From Planctomycetota bacterium (lineage in GTDB: Bacteria > Planctomycetota > Planctomycetia > Planctomycetales > Planctomycetaceae), in NCBI GenBank assembly GCA_030836185.1, contig JAURQH010000019.1, positions 1-64,000 of the forward strand: a DNA stretch of 64,000 nucleotides, written 5' to 3'. Below, one piece after another: positions 17,931 through 27,669 of the stretch. The number at the start of each line of letters is the position of its first letter. Position 1 is the stretch's first letter. Position numbers and translations under genes: made by a program. The notes beneath the pieces were generated by a model. The model had not been told where the DNA came from. It saw only the letters and a program-made list of their open reading frames with translations, and did not search any database.

Positions 17931-18866
17931 ATGTTCTTTTCTCAAAAGCGCACTGCGCGTGGCTTCACACTCATTGAGCTGTTAGTCGTCATTGCCATCA
18001 TTGCGGTTCTCGTTGCCTTATTGTTACCCGCCGTTCAACAAGCCCGAGAAGCGGCACGTCGTTCTTCGTGCAAAAACAACTTGAAGCAAATTGGATTGGC
18101 GCTCCATAACTATCACGATACTCACGGTGCTTTCCCTCCCGGTTGGATTGGCGTAGAACAAACTGCTCCCTTTCGACCTGATGTGGAAGGTCCATCAGGA
18201 ATGAGTTGGCACGTGATGATCTTGCCGTTCATGGATCAAGCACCGCTTTACAATCAACTCAATTTCAGTCAACCAGTGATTCAAACGGTTCCGAATCAAA
18301 ATAGCATTCTCTTCAATACGACAATTACAGGCTATCGCTGTCCTTCTGACCCTGGTCCCGAGCGTTGGGATATCGAAGAAGAAGGCTCACCAGGACCCCC
18401 CCTGCAAACCAATATGCCAACCGCAAACTACCCCGGTGTGTTTGGAACCACAGAGATTCATGACTGCGAAACCGTCGGTCTCGGCAATAACTGTTGGGGT
18501 AATGGCGTATTCGGACATAATACGGCTTACAAAATGCGAGATCTGATTGACGGTACCAGCAATACGTTTCTTGTGGGCGAGCGAGCCTCTCGATTGAACG
18601 TCCCTGCGGGTGAACCCGCCCATCTTTCCACTTGGGCGGGCGTGATTCCCGAAGGGGAAGAAGCCTTCGCCCGTATTCTTGGTGGGACCGATCATCCACC
18701 GAATGACCCTGCCGGTCATCTCGAAGACTTCAGCAGTTTCCATGAAGGAGGCGCTCAGTTCTTATTGGGAGATGGACGGGTACGATTTGTCAGCGAGAAC
18801 ATCGACGGAGGCGTGTATCAGGGACTTGCGACTCGTCAGGGTGGAGAAGTTGTCGGTGAATTTTAA
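17931..18866 (+). CDS. DUF1559 prepilin-like protein
   Basis: 311 residues. The N-terminus has a prepilin cleavage site and hydrophobic helix (RGFTLIELLVVIAIIAVLVALLLPAVQQAREAARR, given here only by its key residues GFTLIE) followed by the DUF1559 start CKNNLKQIGLALHNYHDTHGAFPPGW. The C-terminal FHEGGAQFLLGDGRVRFVSENID is the usual DUF1559 end. Such proteins are highly multiplied in planctomycetes and are thought to form pseudopilus-type or surface fibres; their function is unproved. AGGAA lies 9 bases before the ATG. A second copy is at 45824-46819. Confidence 0.92.
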   Translation: MFFSQKRTARGFTLIELLVVIAIIAVLVALLLPAVQQAREAARRSSCKNNLKQIGLALHNYHDTHGAFPPGWIGVEQTAPFRPDVEGPSGMSWHVMILPFMDQAPLYNQLNFSQPVIQTVPNQNSILFNTTITGYRCPSDPGPERWDIEEEGSPGPPLQTNMPTANYPGVFGTTEIHDCETVGLGNNCWGNGVFGHNTAYKMRDLIDGTSNTFLVGERASRLNVPAGEPAHLSTWAGVIPEGEEAFARILGGTDHPPNDPAGHLEDFSSFHEGGAQFLLGDGRVRFVSENIDGGVYQGLATRQGGEVVGEF

Positions 18867-18890
18867 CCAGACACTCGAATTGATCTGAAT

Positions 18891-19688
18891 TCATGCCGCG
18901 TTACGCAATTGTCGTGACTTCGACTTTGGTTTTTGTGCGATGCAAATCACACTTAAGCCAAAGCCAAAGCTGACATTGTTTTCGATCCCCCGAAACCAGG
19001 TGCGCAATCCAGCAGCGAGACTTCTTTTCAAGAATCCTTGTTGTGAATCGTTTCTGAGAGAGGTATTCAATTCTTTTTTCAAAACTCGTTCTGAAAACCA
19101 GTACGGAGCCACTCCCAACATGTTCCAGAAGCGGGAAGACTGCACTTCAAAACCTGTCTGCTGAACACGTTCGATAAGTACTTTTCGAGAGTAACGACGA
19201 AAATGGCCGACGTTTCGATCCCGTTGTCCGTACAACCACTGATGAGCGGGAACGACCACCACCAACCGACCTCCTTCTTCGAGACGGTCATACATCAACT
19301 CTAATTGTTGAACATCGTCCTCGATGTGTTCAAGAACGTCGATAATGGTAATTGTCTCGAACTGCTCAGGGATGGTCGCGAGGCGGTCCCCTTCGCCCTG
19401 ATAGATCTTCAACTCAGGGTTCATGCGTTCGGATAACGCGATTAACTCTTCATCCGGCTCGATCCCCACGGGAGAAAAACCCTCCTGCTTGAGGGCATTG
19501 AGCAAACGTCCGGCTCCGCAACCAACATCGAGAATCCGTGATCCCTGAATGTAGCCACAAATCAAACGAATGAGATTGGCATTGCGGAAGTCACGCTGTT
19601 GGTCTCCTAACCCTCCATAGAGAGTATTGAGATGAACGGCGGCTTCGGTAGAAGGGATCTGCTGATTGGATAAAGATGTGAGGGGCAT
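18891..19688 (-). CDS. SAM-dependent class I methyltransferase
   Basis: 265 residues. SAM-binding motif ILDVGCGAGRLLNALKQEGF, acidic end of strand 2 in PVGIEPDEEL, and motif III-like ETITIIDVLEHIEDDVQQLELMYDRLEEGGRLVVVVP, as in the UbiE/COQ5 and Methyltransf_11 groups. YGQRDRNVGHFRRYSRKVL resembles methyltransferases acting on glycan or lipid intermediates. A C-terminal weakly hydrophobic stretch (SFGFGLSVICIAQKP) is seen. Substrate unknown. It lies just downstream of the GlmU-like gene on the same strand with a 57-bp gap. Confidence 0.85.
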   Translation of the reverse strand: MPLTSLSNQQIPSTEAAVHLNTLYGGLGDQQRDFRNANLIRLICGYIQGSRILDVGCGAGRLLNALKQEGFSPVGIEPDEELIALSERMNPELKIYQGEGDRLATIPEQFETITIIDVLEHIEDDVQQLELMYDRLEEGGRLVVVVPAHQWLYGQRDRNVGHFRRYSRKVLIERVQQTGFEVQSSRFWNMLGVAPYWFSERVLKKELNTSLRNDSQQGFLKRSLAAGLRTWFRGIENNVSFGFGLSVICIAQKPKSKSRQLRNAA

Positions 19689-19745
19689 GAGTCAATCCTT
19701 GACTTCAAATAAGATAGATCAGGACTTATTTCTGAGGGTTTTAGC

Positions 19746-20702
19746 TTAACCTGTAAGTAATGTAAACGGAGATATCTCCGTCCCATCGGCAACATTGACA
19801 TCGCGAATCACAGCATGCGGGCCGACAATACAATTTTCACCGATGGTCACTTCGCCTTCGATGATGCTAAACGGGTGAACGATCGTATCTTGCCCAATTG
19901 TTGCTCGTGGATCGATATCCACGAGAGCGGGATTCACGATTCCAACACCTTCGGCCATCAATTTTTCCAAACCACGTTGATGTAACACGTCACGCACTTC
20001 AGCCAGATGTTGCCTGGTATTAACGCCTATCGCTTCATCAATTGAGAAACAGGGGGAGGCAACAACCGTCTTGCCTTCATTTAATAAAATGGCCGGGCAA
20101 TCGGTCAGGTACAATTCGCCCTGATTATTGGATTTATCGATTTGGCCAAGCGATGAAAGTAAGTCGGCTGTTTCAAACAGATAGCAACCGGTGTTGATTT
20201 CGGTGATGGCGTCTTCGTCGGGCGTCGCGTCTTTTTGCTCGACAATTTTTTGAAACGCTCCAGAGCCATCACGGACAATACGCCCAAGCCCATGATTGTT
20301 TTCGGTGATGGCGGCCCCGATCACACAAGAAGCGGATTGATTCTCGTTGACCAGTTTTCGTAGCGAGTCGCTGGAAAGGAGAGGCGTGTCTCCCGCGAGC
20401 ACCAGTGTTTGTCCCGTGTGTGACTTGAGATATTCCTCACACATCATGACCGCGTGACCGGTCCCTTGTGGATCGTGTTGCCAAACGAACTCCAAATCTG
20501 GTTCACCCGAAAGTGCGGCCTGCACGGCTTCGCCTTCATGCCCGATTACGACCAAAAAACGATTCGCTCCCGCCTCTCGTGCCGAGCAGAGGACATAATC
20601 GATCATTGGCCGACCAAACAAAGGGTGTAGCACCTTGGAAGTTCGCGACTTCATGCGCGAACTCTTCCCGGCAGCCAGAATGACGGCAACGATCTCTGAC
20701 AC
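19746..20702 (-). CDS. glmU: GlmU-like UDP-N-acetylglucosamine pyrophosphorylase (short form)
   Basis: 318 residues against about 450 for bifunctional GlmU. The uridylyltransferase domain is complete: VAVILAAGKSSRMKSRTSKVLHPLFGRPMIDYV, QHDPQGTGHAVMM, VLAGDTPLL, and INTGCYLFE. About 70 C-terminal residues form only the first rungs of a left-handed beta helix (DPRATIGQDTIVHPFSIIEGEVTIGENCIVGPHAVI) and then stop. The acetyltransferase catalytic part of E. coli GlmU is missing, so it would make UDP-GlcNAc from GlcNAc-1-phosphate but not acetylate GlcN-1-phosphate. No frameshifted remainder follows the stop, so this seems to be the real length. Confidence 0.82.
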   Translation of the reverse strand: MSEIVAVILAAGKSSRMKSRTSKVLHPLFGRPMIDYVLCSAREAGANRFLVVIGHEGEAVQAALSGEPDLEFVWQHDPQGTGHAVMMCEEYLKSHTGQTLVLAGDTPLLSSDSLRKLVNENQSASCVIGAAITENNHGLGRIVRDGSGAFQKIVEQKDATPDEDAITEINTGCYLFETADLLSSLGQIDKSNNQGELYLTDCPAILLNEGKTVVASPCFSIDEAIGVNTRQHLAEVRDVLHQRGLEKLMAEGVGIVNPALVDIDPRATIGQDTIVHPFSIIEGEVTIGENCIVGPHAVIRDVNVADGTEISPFTLLTG

Positions 20703-20896
20703 GATTCCGCTTTCGTAGAGTGAATGTTTTCAGTGTTCCTGACCGAATAACCCTTATTATCGGAATATTTTGACATCTTCTTAAGCCTGCCTGTTGAATC
20801 TCCGCCATAAATCCTTAATTCAGCAGGTACTTGCGTAGAGACGCAGGCTCCCCGTAAACTGAAATCTCCTTCACACACAATCGGGAGACGAATCAC

Positions 20897-22765
20897 ATGT
20901 CTTTTCGCGGAATTTTTTCCATTTGTCTGAGTCTCTTGACTTTGAATTCTGCGTTTTGCGCAGAACGTCCTAACATTCTCTGGATTACCAGTGAAGATAA
21001 CGGCCCGCATGTAGGCTGTTACGGTGACGAATACGCCGACACTCCACACATCGACAGTATTGCGAAACAGGGGATGATCTACCAAAACGCCTGGTCGACT
21101 GCTCCCGTGTGTGCACCAGCCCGGACAACCATCATCACGGGAATGTACCCTCCCAGCTTGGGAGCCCAACACATGCGGTCATCAACCAGCATCCCAAACG
21201 GCTTCCATCTGTATCCACAATACCTGCGAGAAGCCGGCTATTATTGCACGAACCAATCGAAGCAAGATTACAATCTTCCCGGTGGAAATGTGTGGGATGA
21301 GTCAAGCGGGAAAGCACACTGGCGAAATCGAAAAGTGGGGCAACCATTTTTTGCGATTTTTAATTTCACGACCAGTCACGAATCAAAAGTTCGCAAACGT
21401 CCACATACTCCCGTACATGATCCTGCCGGTGTCACCGTCCCCGCCTATCATCCAGACACTCCCGAAGTGCGTCGCGATTGGGCGCAGTATTATGACAAGA
21501 TTACTGAGATGGATCTGCAGGTTGGAAATACTCTGAAACAACTCAAAGCCGACGGCCTCGAAGACGATACCATCATTTTCTATTACGGCGATCACGGTGC
21601 GGGTATGCCACGAAGTAAGCGTTGGCCATACAACTCTGGCTTACGAGTCCCGATGATTGTTTCGTTTCCGAAAAAATATCGCGATCTTGCCGGTCAAGAT
21701 TATCAGCTAGGAGGATCTTCAGATCGATTGGTCGGATTTGTCGACTTGGCAGCCACGGCACTCAGCTTGGCCGGAATTAAACCTCCCACCCACATGCAAG
21801 GTCACGCATTTCACGGCCAATACGAAACGAAGCCTCAAGAATACATGTTTGGTTTCCGCGGACGCATGGACGAACGATACGACATTGTTCGAGTCGCTCG
21901 AAACAAGCAGTACATTTATCTGCGACAATTCATGCCTCATCGCATTTACGGAGAGCATGTTGACTACATGTTCCAAACCCCGACCACTCAAGTGTGGTAC
22001 CAAATGTTTCACGAGGGAAAGCTGAATGCGGCTCAATCTCGTTTCTGGGGGCCGAAAGAATCCGAAGAACTCTACGATCTTTCGGCAGATCCTGATGAAG
22101 TGAAAAATCTTGCCGAAAGTCCCAAACATCAGACGATCCTGAAAGAATTGCGGACAGCATTGCACGGCCATTTGCTGTCAACTCGCGATGCGGGCTTCTT
22201 GCCGGAACCCATGATGCACGCTCGCGCGGGTGACGACACTGTCTGGGAGATGGCTCAGGACTCCAGTCGGTATGAATTGAAACAAATCCTGCATGTGGCC
22301 GAGATGGCGACGGATCGTGATCCCGAAAACATCAAAAAGTTGACAGAATGGATCAACGATCACGATTCAGCCGTCCGTTACTGGTCCGTTCTGGGTATCA
22401 ATGTTTTAGGAGAATCAGCCGCGAAACCGCTGCAATCTCAGTTGGAACCGTTGCTCGCTGATGAGTCTCTTTCCGTTCGAATCGTGGCAGCCGAGGCACT
22501 GGCGAAATATGGGCGTGCAGCGTTACAAGAACGTGCGATCTCTACTTTGATCGATTTGAGTAATGTGGGAACACATGGCCCCTATGTTTCGACGCTCGCT
22601 TTGAATTCTTTGGATGCCGTCTCCCCTAAGAAGTTGACCAATTATGTCCAACAAATTGAGCAACTCCCCACGAAACATCCCAGCTTGCAACAGCGACTTC
22701 GCATGTCGGCAGTGACACCCAATCTGACGAAACATCTGCTTTCGAAGATTCACGCCGTCAAATAA
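20897..22765 (+). CDS. secreted sulfatase with C-terminal HEAT-like repeats
   Basis: 622 residues. Sec signal (SICLSLLTLNSAFCA), then NILWITSEDNGPHVGCYGD with the metal-binding Asp, and the formylglycine motif C72-APAR76 in APVCAPARTTIITG, so the Cys would be converted by a sulfatase-modifying enzyme. DHGAGMPRSKRWPYNSGLRVPMIV and the family N-sulfoglucosamine-type layout follow. The last 150 residues (EPLLADESLSVRIVAAEALAKYG) look like HEAT repeats, an addition seen in some planctomycete sulfatases. Would hydrolyse sulfate esters of polysaccharides in the periplasm. GGGAGA lies 9 bases before the ATG; two short hairpins lie in the 190-bp upstream gap. Confidence 0.93.
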   Translation: MSFRGIFSICLSLLTLNSAFCAERPNILWITSEDNGPHVGCYGDEYADTPHIDSIAKQGMIYQNAWSTAPVCAPARTTIITGMYPPSLGAQHMRSSTSIPNGFHLYPQYLREAGYYCTNQSKQDYNLPGGNVWDESSGKAHWRNRKVGQPFFAIFNFTTSHESKVRKRPHTPVHDPAGVTVPAYHPDTPEVRRDWAQYYDKITEMDLQVGNTLKQLKADGLEDDTIIFYYGDHGAGMPRSKRWPYNSGLRVPMIVSFPKKYRDLAGQDYQLGGSSDRLVGFVDLAATALSLAGIKPPTHMQGHAFHGQYETKPQEYMFGFRGRMDERYDIVRVARNKQYIYLRQFMPHRIYGEHVDYMFQTPTTQVWYQMFHEGKLNAAQSRFWGPKESEELYDLSADPDEVKNLAESPKHQTILKELRTALHGHLLSTRDAGFLPEPMMHARAGDDTVWEMAQDSSRYELKQILHVAEMATDRDPENIKKLTEWINDHDSAVRYWSVLGINVLGESAAKPLQSQLEPLLADESLSVRIVAAEALAKYGRAALQERAISTLIDLSNVGTHGPYVSTLALNSLDAVSPKKLTNYVQQIEQLPTKHPSLQQRLRMSAVTPNLTKHLLSKIHAVK

Positions 22766-22792
22766 TAATTCGAGTTTGCCTGTCGCCAAAGC

Positions 22793-22828
22793 AAAAACCC
22801 CGTAGGAAAATTAATTCCCTGCGGGGTT
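22793..22828. terminator. terminator between convergent genes
   Basis: Stem AACCCCG (22796-22802) with CGGGGTT (22822-22828), extended by a few weaker pairs toward an A/T-rich loop. A run of five A on the plus strand gives a U tract for leftward transcripts from the outer-membrane protein gene; it can also end the rightward sulfatase transcript. Confidence 0.7.
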
Positions 22829-22858
22829 CTTGCGTCCGTTTGGTATTTTCAGTGCAGA

Positions 22859-24049
22859 TCAGAATCTCAAACCGGCTCTTGCCATGAAACCGGAATCGAT
22901 GTCTCCACCCAATCCGACAGGGCGACCGATTTCGATATCACGTTCGAAGACCCAGCCTCCTTCAAAGAAGCCAGCAGTGACACCATTGTCAAATTGCCAA
23001 CCCAAAGTGGCTCGCATGTCTTCCACTTGCAGTTGAGTATCGAGCCCCGGTAAATGCTCGATTTGATACGCTTCGGAATGAAGGAAATCGACTCGGGCAT
23101 ACAGCCAGTGTGACCAACCCCAATAATTCCCCATGAAAACTTTGGCTTGAGATTCGGGATACATGATCCGAAACTCCCACAGTTGATTCGGTCGCCAGAC
23201 AGCACCCCCGTAAGGCAGAATTCGGTCGTCAACACGATCCAGATACATGATTCCACCGACCCACGTCATTTGTGGTCCCCATTGCCACATCAAGGCACCG
23301 CGACCATCGAGATTCAGGCCGAAACTCTCATCAATATTTCCACTTAAATCAGTATTGATCGAAGGCTCAAAGGCCATCTCCATACCCCAACCACCGACTG
23401 ACGGACTGACCAATTTCATGTCCCAGCCGAACTGGAAAAGGTCTTCCACATTCAAGGGTGCGGTAATCCCATTCACATTTCGCCACATAAAGTTGGGCGT
23501 GTGAACGAAGACCCATCCCCCGGGTCCTAAAGGCATTGCGTTTTGAGCTTCCACATTCAAACCGAATGATTCTGCACTTCCAATCGGTACGCCACCGAGA
23601 TTCTGTGCTTCGTCAGCCAGATATTCAAACTCCGTTCTTAGAGTCCAACCGAAACGATAAGGTTGCGGACCATTGACTCCGGGGAAAGCCTGGATACCGG
23701 GTGCCTGTTGTCCGTACATCGCTTGCGGATTCAAAAATGGATCCACCTGCTGACCGGGAATGATCGGTTGAGCCGGCATAATGGGTTGTGCAAACTGTTG
23801 ACCATTCACACTGCCGTTGTTGAATGTGGTTCCGGTATCGTCAAAGAAGGGAGTGCCTCCTGTGCCGTCATCGAATGTAGGAGTCTGCCCCCGAATGACC
23901 GGCTGATCTGTATTGGCTGACAACATGTCAGGCGACAGATTCTCGCTGAAGTAATTCGTCGTCAATCCATTTGCTCCATCATACGACTGAGCGGATAACG
24001 TCGGAGTGACGGCAAAGATCGTGGCGAGTAAAGTGAATAATTTTTTCAC
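22859..24049 (-). CDS. predicted outer-membrane beta-barrel protein
   Basis: 396 residues. Signal peptide MKKLFTLLATIFAVTPTLSA. Residues about 50-110 are a low-complexity region rich in Gln, Pro, Asn and Gly (AQPIMPAQPIIPGQQVDPF). From about 120 the chain alternates polar and aromatic residues in short strands (RFGWTLRTEFEYLAD, GWGMEMAFEPSIN, MTWVGGIMYLDRVD, WLYARVDFLHSEAYQIEHLPG) and ends in FMARAGLRF, the aromatic C-terminus recognised by the BAM complex. No named family recognised. Function unknown, possibly a porin-like or structural surface protein. Confidence 0.72.
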   Translation of the reverse strand: MKKLFTLLATIFAVTPTLSAQSYDGANGLTTNYFSENLSPDMLSANTDQPVIRGQTPTFDDGTGGTPFFDDTGTTFNNGSVNGQQFAQPIMPAQPIIPGQQVDPFLNPQAMYGQQAPGIQAFPGVNGPQPYRFGWTLRTEFEYLADEAQNLGGVPIGSAESFGLNVEAQNAMPLGPGGWVFVHTPNFMWRNVNGITAPLNVEDLFQFGWDMKLVSPSVGGWGMEMAFEPSINTDLSGNIDESFGLNLDGRGALMWQWGPQMTWVGGIMYLDRVDDRILPYGGAVWRPNQLWEFRIMYPESQAKVFMGNYWGWSHWLYARVDFLHSEAYQIEHLPGLDTQLQVEDMRATLGWQFDNGVTAGFFEGGWVFERDIEIGRPVGLGGDIDSGFMARAGLRF

Positions 24050-24337
24050 GGGAACACCTGCTGTTTAGTGCGGGATAAATCGGCGGGACTGTTCTGGGGG
24101 AGAGGACCGCCGATGAAGGGATCGGAAATTTCGTGAAAAATTGGAAATTGGTCAACATCAATTTCAAGATTGAGGACGAAAAAACCGACATCGCCACGAT
24201 TTCAGATCACCGAAGGAGACCCGCAGAATCACTCAGAGCAGACGTATCTTCAGCCGAGAAGAGAACTTACCGAAGATTGTAGAGATTGTAAGAATTGCTC
24301 AAATACAGCGTGAGTTTCTCACAGGAATGCCGACTGA

Positions 24338-24577
24338 TTACTTATGATACCCCAAGGATTTCACCACATTGAGAATTTCTTCATACGTGATGAATCGGCG
24401 GCGGTTGGCCATTTTGTAATTGTCGATCGCTTCCGCCAACTCGCGGACATCGGAGTCGCCGTCGCTGTGAGAATCTCGAAATTGGCGACGTTCCCGCCCA
24501 CCCGGGGCAGCGCCTCCCCGATTTTTACGGCGATCAGTTCCCGAGTATTCCTGATTGGGAGTATTTTCGTCAGACAT
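24338..24577 (-). CDS. small conserved-type protein, unknown function
   Basis: 79 residues with a basic, Gly/Arg-rich first half (GTDRRKNRGGAAPGGRERRQF) and a helical second half ending in RRRFITYEEILNVVKSLGYHK. The ending resembles a small family seen widely in planctomycetes, but no name or function is known to me. Nothing in the sequence suggests export. Stand-alone gene with 288 bp empty downstream and 284 bp upstream. Confidence 0.6.
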   Translation of the reverse strand: MSDENTPNQEYSGTDRRKNRGGAAPGGRERRQFRDSHSDGDSDVRELAEAIDNYKMANRRRFITYEEILNVVKSLGYHK

Positions 24578-24861
24578 ATCAACCTCATTAGATGGACTAC
24601 TCCCAGAGTAATGCAGCAGTTACGGCTGGGCAACTCGATTTTAGTACTTCGAAAGCAAGTTATGAAACTGAGAGCCCAGGAATCCCAATGCGCGGTTTAA
24701 TCAGACATGTTGACGAAACAAAACGCAGCAGGGATTTCCCGGTAATGGAATTAACGGTTAAAACGATTGGCATTACTGCCTCCAGCCGTTATTTTCAATC
24801 TCTCCGATTTTCGGTTGGAACATCACCAAGAAACGCGGTTTAACCCGCAAGGACATCGCAG

Positions 24862-25860
24862 ATGACTGATACAAAACTTGCCATTCTCGGTAGCGGAGCA
24901 ATGGCCACTGCCTGTTCTATTGTATTAACCGATCACCCCAATCAATCGGTGAAAATGTGGTGTCACGATCCCCATCAGGCAGACGATCTCAACAAAGCTC
25001 GCGAGAATCGACAATTTCTGCCCGGCATTCCACTCCCCGATCGAGTCACCGCCACTGGTGATATCGCCGAAGCTGTGGAGGGTGTCGATATGCTGGTGGC
25101 GGCAATTCCCTCAAAGTTTTTACGGTCTGCACTGGAAAGCCTTACCCCCCATCTCACTGAATCACGGCCTGTGGTGAGTGTCATCAAGGGGATTGAGAAT
25201 GGAACATTTCTAAGACCCAGCCAAATCATCAATGAAATTCTCGGCGACAGAACCATCATCTCGTTAAGTGGTCCGAGTCACGCAGAAGAAGTCGCGATGC
25301 GGCTTCCGGCCAGTGTCGTCGCAGCGTGTGGCGATTTGTCGTTAGCACAAACCGTTCAAGAGAGGTTCAATACTGATCGCTTCCGCGTCTACACGAATTC
25401 CGATCTGGTCGGTGTGGAACTCGCCGGCGCCCTCAAAAATGTGGTGGCGATTGCTGCCGGAATTTGTGACGGGCTCGGTTATGGCGACAATGCCAAATCC
25501 GCCTTGATGACACGCGGACTTGTCGAGATGACACGTTTCGGAGTCATGATGGGAGCCGAAGAATCCAGTTTCGCCGGACTCGCCGGAATGGGTGACCTCA
25601 TCACCACTTGCACCAGTCCCCACAGTCGAAACCGGAGCGTGGGTGAGCGACTTGGCAAAGGCCAGACACTCGACGAAATTCTTGCACAAATGCATGCGGT
25701 TGCGGAAGGCGTGACAACGGTCAAAAGTCTGTATGATCTCGCCGAAAGTCGTGGCATCGATCTTCCGATTTGTCAGGAAGTTTACCGAGTGATTTACGAG
25801 CAGAAATCTCCGGCAGAAGCGACCGATTCTTTGATGTCACGCCCACCCGGAGAAGAATAA
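24862..25860 (+). CDS. gpsA: glycerol-3-phosphate dehydrogenase [NAD(P)+]
   Basis: 332 residues, family length. It reduces dihydroxyacetone phosphate to sn-glycerol 3-phosphate for phospholipid synthesis. NAD-binding LAILGSGAMATACSIVL, SLSGPSHAEEVAMRLPASVVAA, and the catalytic lysine region ELAGALKNVVAIAAGICDGLGYGDNAKSALMTRGLVEM all fit. AAGGAC lies 7 bases before the ATG. It ends one base before the convergent HAD gene ends. Confidence 0.96.
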   Translation: MTDTKLAILGSGAMATACSIVLTDHPNQSVKMWCHDPHQADDLNKARENRQFLPGIPLPDRVTATGDIAEAVEGVDMLVAAIPSKFLRSALESLTPHLTESRPVVSVIKGIENGTFLRPSQIINEILGDRTIISLSGPSHAEEVAMRLPASVVAACGDLSLAQTVQERFNTDRFRVYTNSDLVGVELAGALKNVVAIAAGICDGLGYGDNAKSALMTRGLVEMTRFGVMMGAEESSFAGLAGMGDLITTCTSPHSRNRSVGERLGKGQTLDEILAQMHAVAEGVTTVKSLYDLAESRGIDLPICQEVYRVIYEQKSPAEATDSLMSRPPGEE

Positions 25861-26463
25861 TCAATCCGTGATGCGTTCGGGCGTATAGAAATCGCGAACA
25901 TCGATCACCTGCATGCCCGCCGCTAATCCCGCTTCAATCCCCGGTTGTGTGTCTTCGTAGACGAGACACTCTTCGGGCGGAACATTGAGCTGCCGGGCCG
26001 CTTCCAGATAGGTGTCAGGAGCCGGTTTATGATTGGTCACATGATCTGCGGCAACGATGGCGTCAAATCGATCTAGCAAATCCACTTGTGTCAGCATCTC
26101 TCGACAAATTCGGTCAATGGCGCCGGTTCCCACAGCGAGAGGAATCTTACCATGATGGCTTTCCACCACGTCAACAACCGGTTGGATGATTTTGATCCGA
26201 TCAAGATTCTCTTCAAATTTTGCTTCTTTGATGTCGGTCAATTTCTGAGCGGAAACATCCTTCAATTGATTCTCATCAATGGTCAGTTGAGCGACTTTCA
26301 AAGTCGGCCAGCCGCCCAATGCGTAAAAAAGATCTTCATCAAACGTCAACCCGTAATCGGCCAAAGTTTGTACCCAGGCGATGTAATGTGAGGGCATGGA
26401 ATCGACAAGAGTGCCGTCACAATCGAAGATGATGGCCGATGGCTGGAAGAGTTCGTCGTTCAT
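25861..26463 (-). CDS. HAD-superfamily phosphatase (beta-phosphoglucomutase-like)
   Basis: 200 residues from the ATG at 26463 (MNDELFQPSAIIFDCDGTLVDSMPSHYIAW); the frame is open further upstream to 26523. The motif DCDGTLVDS is complete, motif II is GTGAIDR, the motif III lysine is in TNHKPAPDTYLEAARQLNV, and motif IV is VYEDTQPGIEAGLAAGM. Length and cap position match subfamily IA, near phosphoglycolate phosphatase and beta-phosphoglucomutase. Substrate cannot be told. Convergent with gpsA. Confidence 0.85.
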   Translation of the reverse strand: MNDELFQPSAIIFDCDGTLVDSMPSHYIAWVQTLADYGLTFDEDLFYALGGWPTLKVAQLTIDENQLKDVSAQKLTDIKEAKFEENLDRIKIIQPVVDVVESHHGKIPLAVGTGAIDRICREMLTQVDLLDRFDAIVAADHVTNHKPAPDTYLEAARQLNVPPEECLVYEDTQPGIEAGLAAGMQVIDVRDFYTPERITD

Positions 26464-26608
26464 GAGAGGGAAAGTTCGTCGTGTTAGGCGGATAATGTGG
26501 GCTGAAAAGGTTGTAGGAGGCAACTCTTTCCAGCGTACGCGACTTACGGCGTGTGTCGACCGACAGGCGTGTTAATATTACGAAAACATTCATTTCAAGG
26601 CCCAAGAC

Positions 26609-27502
26609 GTGTCATCTCCCCTGTCTCTCTCTGTCATTATTCCCACGTACCGTCGATTCGGTCCGCTGTTGGAGACGCTCGAAGATTTGGCCGCACAGAG
26701 TTGGGATACCCAAACGATTTCCTCGGTCGAGATCATCATTGCCGATCAAAACCCGGAATGGCCCGAAGAATTTCAGGAACAAAAATCTACATTCACAACG
26801 CAAGACAATATTTGTTGGATGACATTAGAAACGCCGGGGGTCGTGAATGCTCGCAACTCGGCAGTCGAAAAATCGACCGGCGAGATTCTGCTCTTTCTTG
26901 ATGATGATGTTCGCATTCTGAATCAACGCTTTTTGGAACGTCATGTCGCCAATTATCGCGACCCGGAAGTCTCCTCAGTCTCGGGACGCGAGTTGAGTGC
27001 TGCCGAGTTGGATCAGCCCGACCTTCCTTCTGACAAGGATCTTCCCGGGCATCCTGAATCCGCAGAGACACCGATATGGTCGGATCAACCTGCCGTTTTT
27101 CACGCCTTATACTTTGGACGAGAAGGGCATAAGAGATATCAAGTGAATACGTTCTGCACTTGTAACGGTTCCATCCGTCGCTCGGAATTTCTACGAGTCG
27201 GTGGTTTTGATGAGAACTTTTCCGGGAATTCTTACGGCGACGATTACGATCTTGCAATTCGACTGGCCGAACTGGGTAGCAAACTGATCTACGATCCGCA
27301 AGCCGCTTTGATTCATCTGCAATCACCGATGGGAGGGTTACGACTGAAAGATCGTCGTAATTCGTTGAGTGAGAAAGAAAAAGCAATATCTGCTTGGCTG
27401 TTCTTTTTGCGACATGCTCAACCCGGATGCCGGTGGTTTCTGTTTCGGAGTCATCTACTGCGAAAAACGGTCTTACTCAAAGGGAATCTTATTCGATTCT
27501 AG
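26609..27502 (+). CDS. glycosyltransferase family 2
   Basis: 297 residues from a GTG at 26609, with AAGG 9 bases before it. Opening LSVIIPTYRRFGPLLETLEDLAAQS, nucleotide-sugar DDD motif in EILLFLDDDVRIL, and FGGFDENFSGNSYGDDYDLAIRLAELG in place of the usual ED acceptor-site motif. No membrane segment is seen. The C-terminus (FRSHLLRKTVLLKGNLIRF) is basic. Likely builds surface polysaccharide; substrate unknown. recO follows 167 bp downstream. Confidence 0.88.
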   Translation: MSSPLSLSVIIPTYRRFGPLLETLEDLAAQSWDTQTISSVEIIIADQNPEWPEEFQEQKSTFTTQDNICWMTLETPGVVNARNSAVEKSTGEILLFLDDDVRILNQRFLERHVANYRDPEVSSVSGRELSAAELDQPDLPSDKDLPGHPESAETPIWSDQPAVFHALYFGREGHKRYQVNTFCTCNGSIRRSEFLRVGGFDENFSGNSYGDDYDLAIRLAELGSKLIYDPQAALIHLQSPMGGLRLKDRRNSLSEKEKAISAWLFFLRHAQPGCRWFLFRSHLLRKTVLLKGNLIRF

Positions 27503-27669
27503 CGACAACCGCGCGTTTGGTGGGGTGTCTGGTCGGCTTATTGGGAGGCGAAGAGACGTATCAAATCAGGACCGGTCTCGCGATTTCAAACATAAGTGTG
27601 CTAGACTGGTATTTCGCCGGTGAGAACGGACTTCCGGCGTGATGTACCGTCACCTGTAATCGCCCCATC

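Noticed and set aside
20651-21172. 173-codon frame on the minus strand over the start of the sulfatase gene
   Set aside because: It lies opposite the clear sulfatase coding region and overlaps the start of the glmU-like gene. Arg/Ser-rich composition is that of an antisense shadow.
24592-24843. 83-codon frame on the plus strand before gpsA
   Set aside because: No ribosome site, no recognisable pattern; it overlaps the promoter side of the small gene at 24338-24577 and has a random-looking composition.
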